From contig NZ_BBLT01000001.1 in NCBI RefSeq assembly GCF_000775915.1, forward strand, positions 923,878 through 987,877: a DNA stretch of 64,000 bases, in the 5' to 3' direction. The stretch is from Sporocytophaga myxococcoides. Its GTDB lineage: Bacteria; Bacteroidota; Bacteroidia; Cytophagales; Cytophagaceae. A program made the position numbers and the translations under genes. Shown here one piece after another: positions 53,810-63,269 of the stretch. The notes under the pieces were generated by a model, which was given only the letters and a program-made list of their open reading frames with translations, made no database searches and had not been told where the DNA came from. Numbering within the stretch: position 1 is the first letter of the stretch; every line of letters begins with the position of its first letter.

Positions 53810-54478
53810 GAAGTAAGTAATATTCCTGCCATTAATTTGGGGGATCTGTATAAAGATAAATACGAAAACGAAATTATATCGGATTTAAATGGTCAACTCA
53901 TTAATAGTGTATTCGGAACAGGTATAAGTTCTAATCTGCGACCTATAGCGAATAAAGTGAATTCTGCTTCTGCAGGAAAGTTATCTGAGACGATGACAGT
54001 AAAGGAGCAGTTTCATAAACGAAGGTAGAGCAACCTGTTCAAAACAGGGACATAAATACTGGTAAGGTTAAAGGCATAAGTATTGAATATATTGCAAGGA
54101 AAATCAGCAGGGGATTACAGCCTGTATCTTACAAAAAGTTTGATTGTGATCATGACATCTATTACGTTCCCAAGCCACCCAAACCAATTCCATGCCCTGC
54201 AAGTAAATGAAGAGAGGGGTATTGCGTTTAACTTCTACCAAAATCTCGGATTGATTTATAGGGAAACAACAAAGCCTTCAAAGAAATCTATGATTGCATT
54301 TTATCAGTATGGTCATGTAGCTTGGAAAAGTGATTATTATTATGGAAAGACAAGATTATGGGAAAGTAAATTGGGATCATATAGCCAGGGAAATTTATCA
54401 GTACGAATCCTGACTACATTAGAAGCAACAGAACAAGGTGAATACGGTCATGTGGTTGGTTTTTTTGAATTGGAATAA
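53810..54478 (+). pseudogene. Decayed locus, possibly a toxin or immunity-type gene
   Basis: Protein-like text in several plus-strand frames. NIPAINLGDLYKDKYENEII runs through NSVFGTGISSNLRPIANKVN and stops at 54028. A second frame at ~54062-54206 reads VKGISIEYIARKISRGLQPV, then YYVPKPPKPIPCPASK and stops. A third, up to 54478, gives NEERGIAFNFYQNLGLIYRE, then YGHVAWKSDYYYGKTRLWES and EYGHVVGFFELE, which resembles the end of a DUF7689-like small protein (often near polymorphic toxins). Frame breaks suggest two or more eroded genes. A clean terminator follows. Confidence 0.55.
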
Positions 54479-54553
54479 ATATTTTTGCAATGTGTATAAA
54501 AAATGCAGTTGTAAACCAGAGCAGTTGTTTGAAAGCGGAGGGACACAAAAAAA

Positions 54554-54587
54554 ATAAGACCATATTTCATTAAAAATATGGTCTTAT
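54554..54587. terminator. Bidirectional terminator
   Basis: ATAAGACCATATTT pairs perfectly with AAATATGGTCTTAT around CATTAA. It serves the end of the DUF4374 gene (minus strand) and the decayed locus. Confidence 0.85.
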
Positions 54588-54607
54588 CAGTACAGAATTA
54601 AACAGGA

Positions 54608-55942
54608 TTAGAATATGCCTATATAAGCTGTTCCTGCACCACGGTTTTTAATTTTTGCGCCAACCTCAAATGCATCAGGGGAGGTTGAAGATGGATCAAA
54701 CAGGTAGAAGTTTCCATCAGCTCCGGAAGGAACGACTGCCATAACAAACTTACCGTCTGCAACAATGCTGTTCTGATATTGTCTGAACCATAGATTAGCA
54801 GGCAGATTCAAAATTACAGCTGTATTGTTTTTTAGGTCGATACGGGCAAGAGAATAGTTGGGAGACTCTGTTGTTCCAAGGTCCGTATCCAGGAATGGAA
54901 TATAGCCAATACCGTTTCCTACATAGAACCATCCATCAGCATAAGTATTTTTTCCTACTAATGAAGACAGGTTAAACTCATACCCAGCATCAAAGCTTCC
55001 GTTTCTTAATTTTAAGATTTTGGTATCTTTTCCATTTACAGAAACTAACTGATAAGCATCACCCTCTTCATTAACATGAGCAGTAGGAGTTCTGTAGCCA
55101 TTTGTATTTCCCTGAGCTTTGTTGGAATAAATAACAACAGGATTTGAAAAAGAAGGATAGTCCATTACGAGAACACTTGCAGTGGCAGGCTTATAGCTAG
55201 ATACATTTGCTCCTCCTAAATCTGCAGTGTCTTTTTTAGCTCTTGCAAACCCATAATATACTTTCCCGTTTGCCACTACCGGTGCGTCTATTCTGGAAAT
55301 AAATACTCCCGACTGAGCCTCTGCGGCATCTAATAATACGTCTTCATGTACAACAGAAGATCCCATGTTTACTGCTCCTGTAGATGCATCGGTTGAAATT
55401 TTTATGAAACTGGTTTTGTTTTTTATCCTAAGAAATGTTCCTTTTGAATCTCTTACAACACCTTCTGCAGTAGCAGGACTGGTATTTACTATGTGAAGAA
55501 GGCAGGCATCATTGGATACTTTGGTAAATCTTGCAACAGTTGAACCTATCGCTTGAGTTGGATTTACTTGATCTACAAGTGTATAATTACTTGCTCCTCC
55601 TGAATTTGCTTTGTAGCTATATACTTGTCCTCCGCTATAATCATAGGAAAATATATATTGCCCATTAGGGGATGAATAAGGCCTTGCTGTTCTTGTCGAA
55701 GCTAATTGAAATCCGGCAGTTGAAAAGTCTATGTCTGGTCCGGAACTGCTGAAATCAGAAACTTGCTGAAAAAAGGTAGAGGATTGATTTTCGGGATCTA
55801 CTGCAAGTGCAACATGGTAAATGCGCGTATCAGCATCATGTGAGCTTGGTGCAGGGTCACTGTTTTTTTTACAAGATGCTGCGATTACTAAAACTCCTGA
55901 GAGGATTACTGATTTTAGTATTGGCAATACTTTCTTATTCAT
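54608..55942 (-). CDS. DUF4374-family lipoprotein, partner of TonB receptor
   Basis: 444 residues. A lipoprotein signal (VILSGVLVIAASCKKNSDPA) puts the lipid-bearing Cys at ~24. The rest is a beta-propeller-like fold with repeated short strands and turns such as KVYYGFARAKKD, AYQLVSVNGKDTKILKLRNG and FVMAVVPSGADGNFYLFDPS. DUF4374 proteins are surface lipoproteins often encoded beside TonB-dependent receptors for iron or heme-like ligands. The receptor gene lies 38 bases upstream on the same strand, so the two form an operon. Confidence 0.92.
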   Translation of the reverse strand: MNKKVLPILKSVILSGVLVIAASCKKNSDPAPSSHDADTRIYHVALAVDPENQSSTFFQQVSDFSSSGPDIDFSTAGFQLASTRTARPYSSPNGQYIFSYDYSGGQVYSYKANSGGASNYTLVDQVNPTQAIGSTVARFTKVSNDACLLHIVNTSPATAEGVVRDSKGTFLRIKNKTSFIKISTDASTGAVNMGSSVVHEDVLLDAAEAQSGVFISRIDAPVVANGKVYYGFARAKKDTADLGGANVSSYKPATASVLVMDYPSFSNPVVIYSNKAQGNTNGYRTPTAHVNEEGDAYQLVSVNGKDTKILKLRNGSFDAGYEFNLSSLVGKNTYADGWFYVGNGIGYIPFLDTDLGTTESPNYSLARIDLKNNTAVILNLPANLWFRQYQNSIVADGKFVMAVVPSGADGNFYLFDPSSTSPDAFEVGAKIKNRGAGTAYIGIF

Positions 55943-55980
55943 AGATATATTGAATTTGTTAAACGTTTATAAATTTATAA

Positions 55981-58398
55981 TTAGATTATTTTATAGGTCA
56001 CTTTTGCATAGAATGCCCTTCCTGGCTTCTGAAGAGCCCAGTTATCAAAAACTTGATGATCCAGGATGTTTTTAGCATCTAAACTAAAGGTGAGTTTTTT
56101 ATTAGGAAGTGTATAAGCTACGCCTAGGTCATGTATGAGCTGAGTAGGAATTACGGGGAGGTTGTTGACTCCTATACCTTCCCAGTCTCTTAAGAATTCA
56201 TGTACATATCCGAAGTTATAATACATCGAAACGAGTGCTTCTTTTTGAATAATATTTGGCAGACTAAGACGCACATTATTATTGGCTGTAAAGTATGGTG
56301 CATTTCTCAAACGCTTTCCATAGTAATAATACCTCTGGCCATTCCCATCAAATTCTGTATTGAACCTGGCATTAAACATAGAAACGTTTCCCGCAAAAAA
56401 TAATCGTTGTTTATAGTTGTAAAGCAGTTCTATATCTGCACCTTTACTGCTAACACTAAGGAGATTTTCAAAACGGTAGGTTTCCGATACTTGTGTTGGC
56501 ACCGCTTGTCTGATCATGTCAGTGGTATTTCTGTAGAAGAAGTTGGATACAAATGCCAGGTTATGATTTTTCAGTTTAAAGTTCCCCAGGTTTAATCCGA
56601 AGTTTACATTTTGACTTCTTTCAGGTTTCAGTTCATAAGAAGCATCAATGTTTTCAGCACTGTTACCAAATACTTCTGTGCCTTCCGGTAAGCGAACAGC
56701 TTGTTCGACTGAACCGGTAAGCATTATCTTTGGAAAAACAGTGAATGAGGCAGCTAAACCATATCCTAATACAGGCGTTGTTTTGGAGTGTTCATAAGGG
56801 ATATAAATACCTGTTCTGGACTCACGGACAGCATCTTTCAAGCGCACATTTTGAGTATATTGTTTGGCAAACAGGGATGTTTTTAAGCGTTCTTTAAAAA
56901 GATTGGTTTCATAGGCCCCACTAATAACATGTTTGGTCATGTATCGGGTATCCATAAGATCTCTTTCTACCTGTGTAAGTCTTGGATCGTCAATATCACG
57001 GGAGAAATGAGACAACATATAGTTCAAGTTCAACCGGTGTTGTTTACTCAGATCATATGAAACATTTAAACGCCCGGTAATATTATGCTCCAGACTTTTT
57101 TGTAAAGTAGGGTTGCTTCCTTCTGCACCACTGCTCCAGCGATCCCATTTTCCATCATTATTGGCATCTATAAGCTGTCCAAACCAGTTGTAGATGTAAG
57201 GAACAGTATCTATCACTGCTCTGTTAAGTTTGCTATAAGATGAAAAGAAATTGACTTTAAGTCCTTTTGTTAAGAAGTCTTGTTTCGCATAGGTCAGACT
57301 ATAGAGTTGTGTGTTTTGTTTCGTATTTCTGTTGCCATAAACAGTCTCCATGGTAGCTCCATGCTGAACCTCTTTGGCCATATCAGAAATCACCACTCCA
57401 AACAAAAACTGATCGGCCCATTTAACATTTGTAAAACCGATATCAAATTTTCCTCCATAAGATTTATAAGCATCATGGAAGCGCTTCGCTGTAACTCTTT
57501 GTATCTTACCTGTTGCACTGTTTGTTATATACACCTTTTCGCCCCATACTTTGTAACTATTATCAGAATAGTTGTAAAATCCTGAAGCGCGTACTGTTAA
57601 GCCGTTTTTAGAATTTCTGTATCCACCATTAAGATTAAACTGATGTGTGTTAAAAGATCCATAGGAATAGGAGGCTGTCAGCATATTCTTGATAGAACTT
57701 TTAAGAATGACATTTACAGCCCCGCCTAAAGCGTCATCAGATAGCTGAGAAGGTACAACTCCTTTGAATACCTCTATGCGTTCAATCATGGAGGTCGGTA
57801 TACTATTTAAAGAGAAGGAGGGACCATAACTTGATATTGGAATACCATCTATAAAAATTTTAACTGAATTGCCGGATAGTCCGTTGATATTATACTGAAT
57901 ATTAGATCCAAGTCCTCCTTGTTGTCTGATACGTACACCTGCACTTCTGTCAAGTAGTTCATTAGCCTGAATAGATTGCATCTCAACAGTTTTGGTCTCG
58001 ATGACATTCACAGCATAACCTTGTTCTTCCAACACTCTTTTTTGTGATTTGCCTTCAACCACTACTTCATCCAATGCTTTCTTTTCACTTCCTGAATCCA
58101 AAATGACATCAACAGATACATCAGGCCTGTCAACTTTTACAGGGACTTTTTTCTCAGGCCCTTCAAATAATTGTATGATAAGTGTGTAACCATTATATGG
58201 TATGTTTTCAAATTTATATTTGCCGAGTGAATCACATGGAGTTACCAGATTTAGTTCAGCAATACGAACTATTGCAAAATTTGCCGGAGCGCCTTCTTCA
58301 TCCATCACAGCACCTGATAAAACACCGGTGTTGACTTGTTGACCTGCAGCCCACTTAGGCAATACCAGTAAAAACAATAAGTAAATCCAAATTCTCAT
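55981..58398 (-). CDS. TonB-dependent outer-membrane receptor
   Basis: 805 residues. Signal peptide MRIWIYLLFLLVLPKWAAGQ. A carboxypeptidase-regulatory-like domain (~22-98: LSGAVMDEEGAPANFAIVRI, SLGKYKFENIPYNGYTLIIQ) precedes the plug (~118-232: VLEEQGYAVNVIETKTVEMQ, LLDRSAGVRIRQQGGLGSNI, FIDGIPISSYGPSF, IERIEVFKGVVPSQLSDDAL) and a long barrel ending VFDNWALQKPGRAFYAKVTY. Takes up an iron complex or similar large ligand using TonB energy. The DUF4374 partner, 38 bases on, is typical of siderophore-like uptake in Bacteroidota. No regulator adjoins. Confidence 0.94.
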   Translation of the reverse strand: MRIWIYLLFLLVLPKWAAGQQVNTGVLSGAVMDEEGAPANFAIVRIAELNLVTPCDSLGKYKFENIPYNGYTLIIQLFEGPEKKVPVKVDRPDVSVDVILDSGSEKKALDEVVVEGKSQKRVLEEQGYAVNVIETKTVEMQSIQANELLDRSAGVRIRQQGGLGSNIQYNINGLSGNSVKIFIDGIPISSYGPSFSLNSIPTSMIERIEVFKGVVPSQLSDDALGGAVNVILKSSIKNMLTASYSYGSFNTHQFNLNGGYRNSKNGLTVRASGFYNYSDNSYKVWGEKVYITNSATGKIQRVTAKRFHDAYKSYGGKFDIGFTNVKWADQFLFGVVISDMAKEVQHGATMETVYGNRNTKQNTQLYSLTYAKQDFLTKGLKVNFFSSYSKLNRAVIDTVPYIYNWFGQLIDANNDGKWDRWSSGAEGSNPTLQKSLEHNITGRLNVSYDLSKQHRLNLNYMLSHFSRDIDDPRLTQVERDLMDTRYMTKHVISGAYETNLFKERLKTSLFAKQYTQNVRLKDAVRESRTGIYIPYEHSKTTPVLGYGLAASFTVFPKIMLTGSVEQAVRLPEGTEVFGNSAENIDASYELKPERSQNVNFGLNLGNFKLKNHNLAFVSNFFYRNTTDMIRQAVPTQVSETYRFENLLSVSSKGADIELLYNYKQRLFFAGNVSMFNARFNTEFDGNGQRYYYYGKRLRNAPYFTANNNVRLSLPNIIQKEALVSMYYNFGYVHEFLRDWEGIGVNNLPVIPTQLIHDLGVAYTLPNKKLTFSLDAKNILDHQVFDNWALQKPGRAFYAKVTYKII

Positions 58399-58807
58399 TT
58401 TTAAAATCCCTGTTGAGGATGATAATAGTCTTAACTTTTTAATAATCAGTTATTTCAATTCTTAGCGTAAAACTTAACTGCTCTTATTAAGAATTAGTCT
58501 AATTAAACTGAGTGCAAATATATATTAGATGAGAATTTTCGAGGTACGCTAAAAAGAATTTTACCTACGCAGAAAGGAATAAATCTTCCGATTTTTAGTC
58601 AAGGGCTTATCAATAAAGCAATAAATCAAAAAGGTGAAAGGAATAATCCAATACAATAATGAGAATGTGATATTACATGAAAGCGATAGATTGAAGGATG
58701 TTGAAGATTGGAATACAAAGCCGGAGTTCTGTTATGAATCCTGAAAATAGCTTGTCGAATTGAATTATGCTCTTGTCTTCAGCTAGTAAAAGTTTGATAT
58801 ATAGCGT
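58399..58807. other. Promoter-side intergenic region of the TonB operon
   Basis: About 410 AT-rich bases between the receptor start and the next minus-strand gene. No iron-box or hairpin clear enough to call. Confidence 0.5.
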
Positions 58808-59125
58808 TTAGATATCGTCAATAAATGTCATCAGTAGGTGTCCGCTATCTTTGTATTGAAATACATGGTTAGGTCTGTAACCGCTGGTGAATCCTGTTTT
58901 GCGTCCACCATCTTCGGTTTTTTTCATGGTTAATTTAGCTTTAATTGAAATAAGTCCATTAGAACCTTCGTATTTCCAATCTCTGAAGCTTGCCAATGTG
59001 TATTGGTCATATGCCATGATATCAAACACTTTTGATTGTCCTGAATCCAGCCAGCGTTTGTATCTTAGTTTACCATCCATATACAGGTAGACCTCATTAT
59101 TTTCAATTTTCTCAAAGATTCTCAT
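58808..59125 (-). CDS. Small hypothetical protein
   Basis: 105 residues, soluble, no signal. Strands such as NNEVYLYMDGKLRYKRWLDS and a Lys-rich LTMKKTEDGGRKTGFTSGYR. Coherent composition and a normal start suggest it is real. Function unknown. It lies downstream of the secreted protein gene, with a terminator between. Confidence 0.65.
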   Translation of the reverse strand: MRIFEKIENNEVYLYMDGKLRYKRWLDSGQSKVFDIMAYDQYTLASFRDWKYEGSNGLISIKAKLTMKKTEDGGRKTGFTSGYRPNHVFQYKDSGHLLMTFIDDI

Positions 59126-59193
59126 TGCTAAAGTTTATGCGATATAATCTCTATTCCCATATCTCGCATTGAATAAAACGTGGACTATAGAGG

Positions 59194-59221
59194 ATAAAAA
59201 AAGGGACCCAAAAGATCCCTC
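59194..59221 (-). terminator. Rho-independent terminator after the secreted protein gene
   Basis: On the minus strand AGGGATC and GGTCCCT pair around TTTTG, followed by TTTTTTATCC. It lies ~10 bases past the stop of 59232-60083. Confidence 0.8.
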
Positions 59222-59231
59222 TATAATTCTA

Positions 59232-60083
59232 TTATTTATTCTTTGCATCTGTTAATCCAGGGTCTAATACAAACTTTACATCACCGACTTTTAATGGTTT
59301 CATTTTGGATTCTGTAAAAGTATCTTTCCATACAATGTTCATAGTTGCAAATTGCATATCTACAGTTTTAGCCGGGATATGCCATACACCAACTATCTTA
59401 CCATGTTCTCCCGGAAGTACAAGGTCTACTTCATTTTTTCTGTTTTCGTTGGCAAACTCCTGGCCACTCTCAGTTTTTAAGACCAACTTGTTAGCTTCAA
59501 TTTTACCAACATCCGATCCGGTATAATTGCATTTGAAGTGAACAGACGTTTCTTTAGTTTCTTTTTTTATTTTTTCAAGGTTACAGGTAAAACCACCTGC
59601 CTGGAAATCATTTTTGGAAGCCGGTAACTGGAAGTCAGGAGCATTAAGCTTTTTTCCTTCCGAAGAAATTCTGTAAAAGCCATCTAAAATTAAAGTAAGC
59701 TTATCCACATGAAAATTTTGTCCGCCGCTTACTTTAAGGGTTTTTGTTTCCGTTGCTTTTGGATCGATCACCATATTCATACCCTGAAACATGCCGCCAC
59801 CACTGGCATGTTCTTCTCCAAATTCATATTTAAATGTAGGTTCATTGCCTTTGAAATAGATAAAGTCTTCTGTCTTATTGGTGATTTTTAGCTTTACCTG
59901 AGTAAAGGCTTGCTGTGAGTGCGCATCAATGAATTCAATTCGCAAAACATCGGTTTCTACAGGCTCTATCTTATAATGATTCTCATGCTTGGGATCGCTG
60001 GGTTTTCTCTGTGCCTGCACAGTAGTAACAAGTGAAACAGCAAACAGGGCTGAAAGCAGATGTTTGAATAAAAGAGTCCTCAT
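59232..60083 (-). CDS. Secreted/periplasmic protein, unknown
   Basis: 283 residues. Signal peptide MRTLLFKHLLSALFAVSLVT, cleaved near VQAQ. The mature part is strand-rich, with an Ig-like layout: VLRIEFIDAHSQQAFTQVKL, KITNKTEDFIYFKGNEPTFK, TKTLKVSGGQNFHVDKLTLI and VWHIPAKTVDMQFATMNIVW. Two Cys (FTCNL, FKCNY) could form a disulfide. No sorting domain. I do not recognise the family. A single transcript with a terminator. Confidence 0.82.
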   Translation of the reverse strand: MRTLLFKHLLSALFAVSLVTTVQAQRKPSDPKHENHYKIEPVETDVLRIEFIDAHSQQAFTQVKLKITNKTEDFIYFKGNEPTFKYEFGEEHASGGGMFQGMNMVIDPKATETKTLKVSGGQNFHVDKLTLILDGFYRISSEGKKLNAPDFQLPASKNDFQAGGFTCNLEKIKKETKETSVHFKCNYTGSDVGKIEANKLVLKTESGQEFANENRKNEVDLVLPGEHGKIVGVWHIPAKTVDMQFATMNIVWKDTFTESKMKPLKVGDVKFVLDPGLTDAKNK

Positions 60084-60262
60084 CGTTTTGGGTTAGGTTA
60101 TTAATTTGGTTTTACTACGATAAATCAACTAAAATGATACTTATTATTCAATAACTCATTATGATAAAATTTGCTTTGGGAGAGTGGGAAATATTCAGGG
60201 AAGTTTTGAAAAGACACAATCGCTATTCTCTGAAAAGTCCTCATTGAACTATGAGGAACGGA

Positions 60263-61039
60263 TTAAATCTCGATTTTTAACTCAATGGGACAATGGTCTG
60301 ATCCCATGAATTCATTGCTCACTGTTGCTTCTTTAACCTGACTGATCAATGAATTGCTAACCACGAAATAATCTATTCTCCAGCCAATATTTTTTGCACG
60401 GGAATTGAAAAAGTTACTCCAGTACGTGTATTTGATTTCATCCGGATGAAGCAGCCTGAAGGTGTCTGAAAAACCTGAATTCAGCAATCTGTTGAATCCG
60501 TCTATTTCCCTTTGAGTATATCCTGCAGATTTATTATAGTTCTTCTTCGCGTTGGCTATATCCTTTTCCGTATGTGCTACATTCAGGTCTCCGGCAATGA
60601 TCACAGGTTTTTGGGCGTTTAGATGCAAAACATAATTTAAAAAGTCAGCATCCCATCTCTCTCGATAATCAAGACGTTTTAATCCTTCACCTGAATTGGG
60701 AACATATACTGTTAAAAGAAAGAATTTGTCGTACTCTGCAGTGATTACCCTTCCTTCCTGGTCATGTTCTTCAACATTCATATCATAAGTCACACTTATG
60801 GGAATAGATTTTGTAAGGATGGCAGTCCCGGAATAACCTTTTCTTGCCTTAGAGGCATTTCCATAAACCTTGTATTCAGGGAGCATGGCACACAATGTTT
60901 CCACATCATGAACGCCAGCTTTCGTTTCCTGCAAGCATAATATATCAGGATTTAAGGTGTGAATGTCCCTTACAAAATCCTTCTTCATAATGGAACGGAT
61001 GCCATTTACATTCCAATTGACCAAATGCAGTATAGCCAT
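60263..61039 (-). CDS. xth: Exodeoxyribonuclease III / AP endonuclease
   Basis: 258 residues, full length. Landmarks: LVNWNVNGIRSIMKK (the Asn at the metal site), DILCLQETKAG (catalytic Glu), VYVPNSGEGLKRLDYRERWD, VIIAGDLNVAHTEKDIAN (Asp and Asn), WRIDYFVVSN and SDHCPIELKIEI (catalytic Asp-His). Repairs abasic sites and degrades one strand of duplex DNA from 3' ends. A stand-alone gene, as usual. Confidence 0.97.
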   Translation of the reverse strand: MAILHLVNWNVNGIRSIMKKDFVRDIHTLNPDILCLQETKAGVHDVETLCAMLPEYKVYGNASKARKGYSGTAILTKSIPISVTYDMNVEEHDQEGRVITAEYDKFFLLTVYVPNSGEGLKRLDYRERWDADFLNYVLHLNAQKPVIIAGDLNVAHTEKDIANAKKNYNKSAGYTQREIDGFNRLLNSGFSDTFRLLHPDEIKYTYWSNFFNSRAKNIGWRIDYFVVSNSLISQVKEATVSNEFMGSDHCPIELKIEI

Positions 61040-61960
61040 GTCTATAAATTTTGAAAACGAAGTTAACTATAGAATTAATAAAGGAAAATTAAAATTGAAA
61101 ATGATTAGATGACGCGAGGCTATCTCTTTATTTTTCTAATTATTCTGACAGGTTAAGAGTCCTCGATTGCATTCAAAAAAACAGTTCTTTCATATTACTA
61201 AAATTCTAAAAAATAGGTATAGATTTTATTCATTCGGCTAAGTAAAAAAAAATATATTACTTGTAAAATGGAATTACATGCTTGCAAATTGAAATTACAT
61301 GCTTGAAAATGGAAATTACTAACCAGGAAAATTAAATTCTCAGACATGGAAATGGCATAGAATCGGCTTTCCTCTCTAATTTTTATTGAAACGAGGATTA
61401 TTGTGATAGAAAATTATCCATTGTCAGCAAGGCTTAACTACAGCGATCTGGTCTTACAAAAGGAATTTTCAAACTGAAGGCTAAGGTTGGTGAGTTTTCC
61501 AATATCATTACATTACTGTCACCAGGCAGATTGAGGGGGAGGGGAGCTTTTGCTTGTTTGAATTGATCCAGATCATAAAGGTGTATAGAGGACCTGGTGA
61601 TTTTATTTTTGGAATAGAAATTTAATGGAAGAGTCCCAATTATTAGACCTACTGGACAACAACAGGTATTAGCTTTCGTGATGGAGTTTCGCCGTGTTAA
61701 AGTGGGACAGTAAATTCTGAATTTTCCTCGTTGAAGGAAGCCAATATACGAAGGTAAGTTGAAAAATTGAAAGATATTCATTAAAACTAATGATATTGGA
61801 ATATTTAATACTTCTAAAATCTTCCATAACTTTAATCTAATTTACCAGAGATATTTTAGATGAGCATCAACTATCTGCCAAAAGGATTTAATTTTTATTT
61901 CAGATGAGATTTATACGCTTCATGGTAAAGCTTAAACTGATTTACTCCTTTAACATTAGA
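61040..61960. other. Long intergenic region with a 21-nt tandem repeat
   Basis: About 920 bases upstream of the next gene. It includes three 21-nt units at 61260-61322. A minus-strand frame at 61434-61781 has a strange, Pro/Ser-rich composition and is probably not a gene. No hairpin terminator. Confidence 0.6.
61260..61322. repeat. Three tandem 21-nt repeats
   Basis: CTTGTAAAATGGAATTACAT+G, CTTGCAAATTGAAATTACAT+G and CTTGAAAATGGAAATTACTA+A, at 61260, 61281 and 61302. Length variation in this tract could mark strains or a binding array. Confidence 0.85.
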
Positions 61961-62380
61961 ATGAGTAAAACTACTAATGAGTTCTTTATTCAGCTTGATC
62001 AAATAGTTGATTTTGAAAAAAAGTTTCAATTTTTACCGGATAAAGAATTTGTTGGGGAAAAATATAAAAGACATTTTTATTTTAGAAAAAGGGGAAAATC
62101 CGGAGATATAGAAGTATACGGTCGAACACGAACTTTAAAAAAATACAAAATTTTAAAAGTTAGAATTACACCTATAGTAGAAAAATTTTCTTATCCGATG
62201 ATATTGTTTACCGCGGGTATAATAGGTACCATTTTGATAAGTATTATTCAAAGGGAAATTAGAGTGTTGATTTTTTTAATTTTCTTATTAGGATTGATAT
62301 TAATAAATTTTTTAATCCTAAGATTTAGATTAAAAAGTATGAGTGAGAAAGTTAAGGCTATATTTAAGAAAAGGGCATAA
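61961..62380 (+). CDS. Small membrane protein, unknown
   Basis: 139 residues from MSKTTNEFFIQLDQIVDFEK. A soluble basic N-terminal part (KRHFYFRKRGKSGDIEVYGR) is followed by two membrane segments (PMILFTAGIIGTILISIIQ and VLIFLIFLLGLILINFLIL) and a basic tail. The frame is open to 61904; the Met at 61961 removes a run with no clear function but the choice is uncertain. Confidence 0.65.
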   Translation: MSKTTNEFFIQLDQIVDFEKKFQFLPDKEFVGEKYKRHFYFRKRGKSGDIEVYGRTRTLKKYKILKVRITPIVEKFSYPMILFTAGIIGTILISIIQREIRVLIFLIFLLGLILINFLILRFRLKSMSEKVKAIFKKRA

Positions 62381-62439
62381 CTTTTATTAGGGTATGATTT
62401 GCAAATAATATGTATTTAGCTTCAATATTTATCTTTAGC

Positions 62440-62471
62440 TAAAAAGCCGACTCTCCCGACCCGGCTTTTTC
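62440..62471. terminator. Hairpin terminator
   Basis: AAAAAGCCG and CGGCTTTTT pair around ACTCTCCCGACC, usable on both strands. It lies between the membrane protein gene and a regulator remnant on the minus strand. Confidence 0.75.
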
Positions 62472-62497
62472 AAAGTATTTCCATAAGAGTATATATG

Positions 62498-62581
62498 TTA
62501 ATTACCCTCTTTCAATCTCTCAATCTCTTTCTGCAAGCTTAATAAACAATCTCTTGTTTTCATAACTAGTTTAATCCTTTC
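62498..62581 (-). pseudogene. Remnant of an XRE-type regulator C-terminus
   Basis: On the minus strand the frame reads LERIKLVMKTRDCLLSLQKE followed by IERLKEGN and stop. It matches the coiled-coil ending of the XRE regulator at 2745-3137 (MQKKEIEMYKKEIDRLGGEK). The HTH part is gone. The terminator at 62440-62471 lies just past this stop and could be its original one. Confidence 0.6.
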
Positions 62582-62788
62582 CAATTAGCGATTTATCTTA
62601 ACCATGCAACTACTCTAAGTGTATTTTTATAGTGATGGTGCCTGAAAAATTTGTCATCATCGAAAAACAGGAACGACCAAAATCAGACATCGTTAAAAGT
62701 AAAAGGTGCCTGATATTAGTTTAATGCCTTGTAATTATTTAGATGCTAGCTAATTACAAAAGGATGTTTTGTCTAAAAGCAGCTAACT

Positions 62789-63121
62789 ATGAAACTACAG
62801 AAATCAGCTACCGAACAATTCGGCATTGTACAAGCCAATAGAATAAGTGTATTGGTAAATGACTATGTCTATCCTGTACAATACGAGTATCTGTGCTACA
62901 CTTTTAATCCCGGAAACAGACTTAAAGGGGAGCTTCGAATAGAACCCAACATAGTCCCCGGAAGCAAGGCTATATCACCAAGATACGGATTTGTCACAGT
63001 GCTTTCAATTTCGAATGGAATAGCTTACCTGAAAGGTAATAAAATGAAATGTGAGGTAAGAAATCTTGCACCGATATCAGCGCCTATCATTGTTTTCATA
63101 CCACAAATTCTGATAGTATGA
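62789..63121 (+). CDS. Small hypothetical protein
   Basis: 110 residues, soluble, no signal peptide. Strand-like text (SVLVNDYVYPVQYEYLCYTF, RYGFVTVLSISNGIAYLKGN) and an end (PIIVFIPQILIV). Its stop overlaps the start of a 44-codon frame (ATGA), and a receiver gene follows, so the three probably share a transcript. Function unknown. Confidence 0.6.
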   Translation: MKLQKSATEQFGIVQANRISVLVNDYVYPVQYEYLCYTFNPGNRLKGELRIEPNIVPGSKAISPRYGFVTVLSISNGIAYLKGNKMKCEVRNLAPISAPIIVFIPQILIV

Positions 63122-63252
63122 GAAAGATCATTTTAAAGCTATTGTTTCCGGTTTTTTATATCTATGATTTTGTAGTACTTTTTTTTACAAGAAAAGGCAT
63201 GTCTACCATTGAACTTCTCATAAGAGTGGAGAATCTTGGTAAACGTGACTGA
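63118..63252 (+). CDS. Very small hypothetical protein, membrane-like N-terminus
   Basis: 44 residues (MRKIILKLLFPVFYIYDFVV, then LFFTRKGMSTIELLIRVENL, GKRD). Start overlaps the upstream stop codon (ATGA coupling) and it ends 17 bases before the receiver gene. Position supports a real small gene; sequence alone is weak evidence. Confidence 0.45.
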   Translation: MRKIILKLLFPVFYIYDFVVLFFTRKGMSTIELLIRVENLGKRD

Positions 63253-63269
63253 TAAAACAACTTTTAGCT

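Noticed and set aside
61434..61781. Minus-strand 115-codon frame
   Set aside because: Unusual Pro/Leu/Ser-rich text without fold pattern and far from any unit. Could be a translated repeat.
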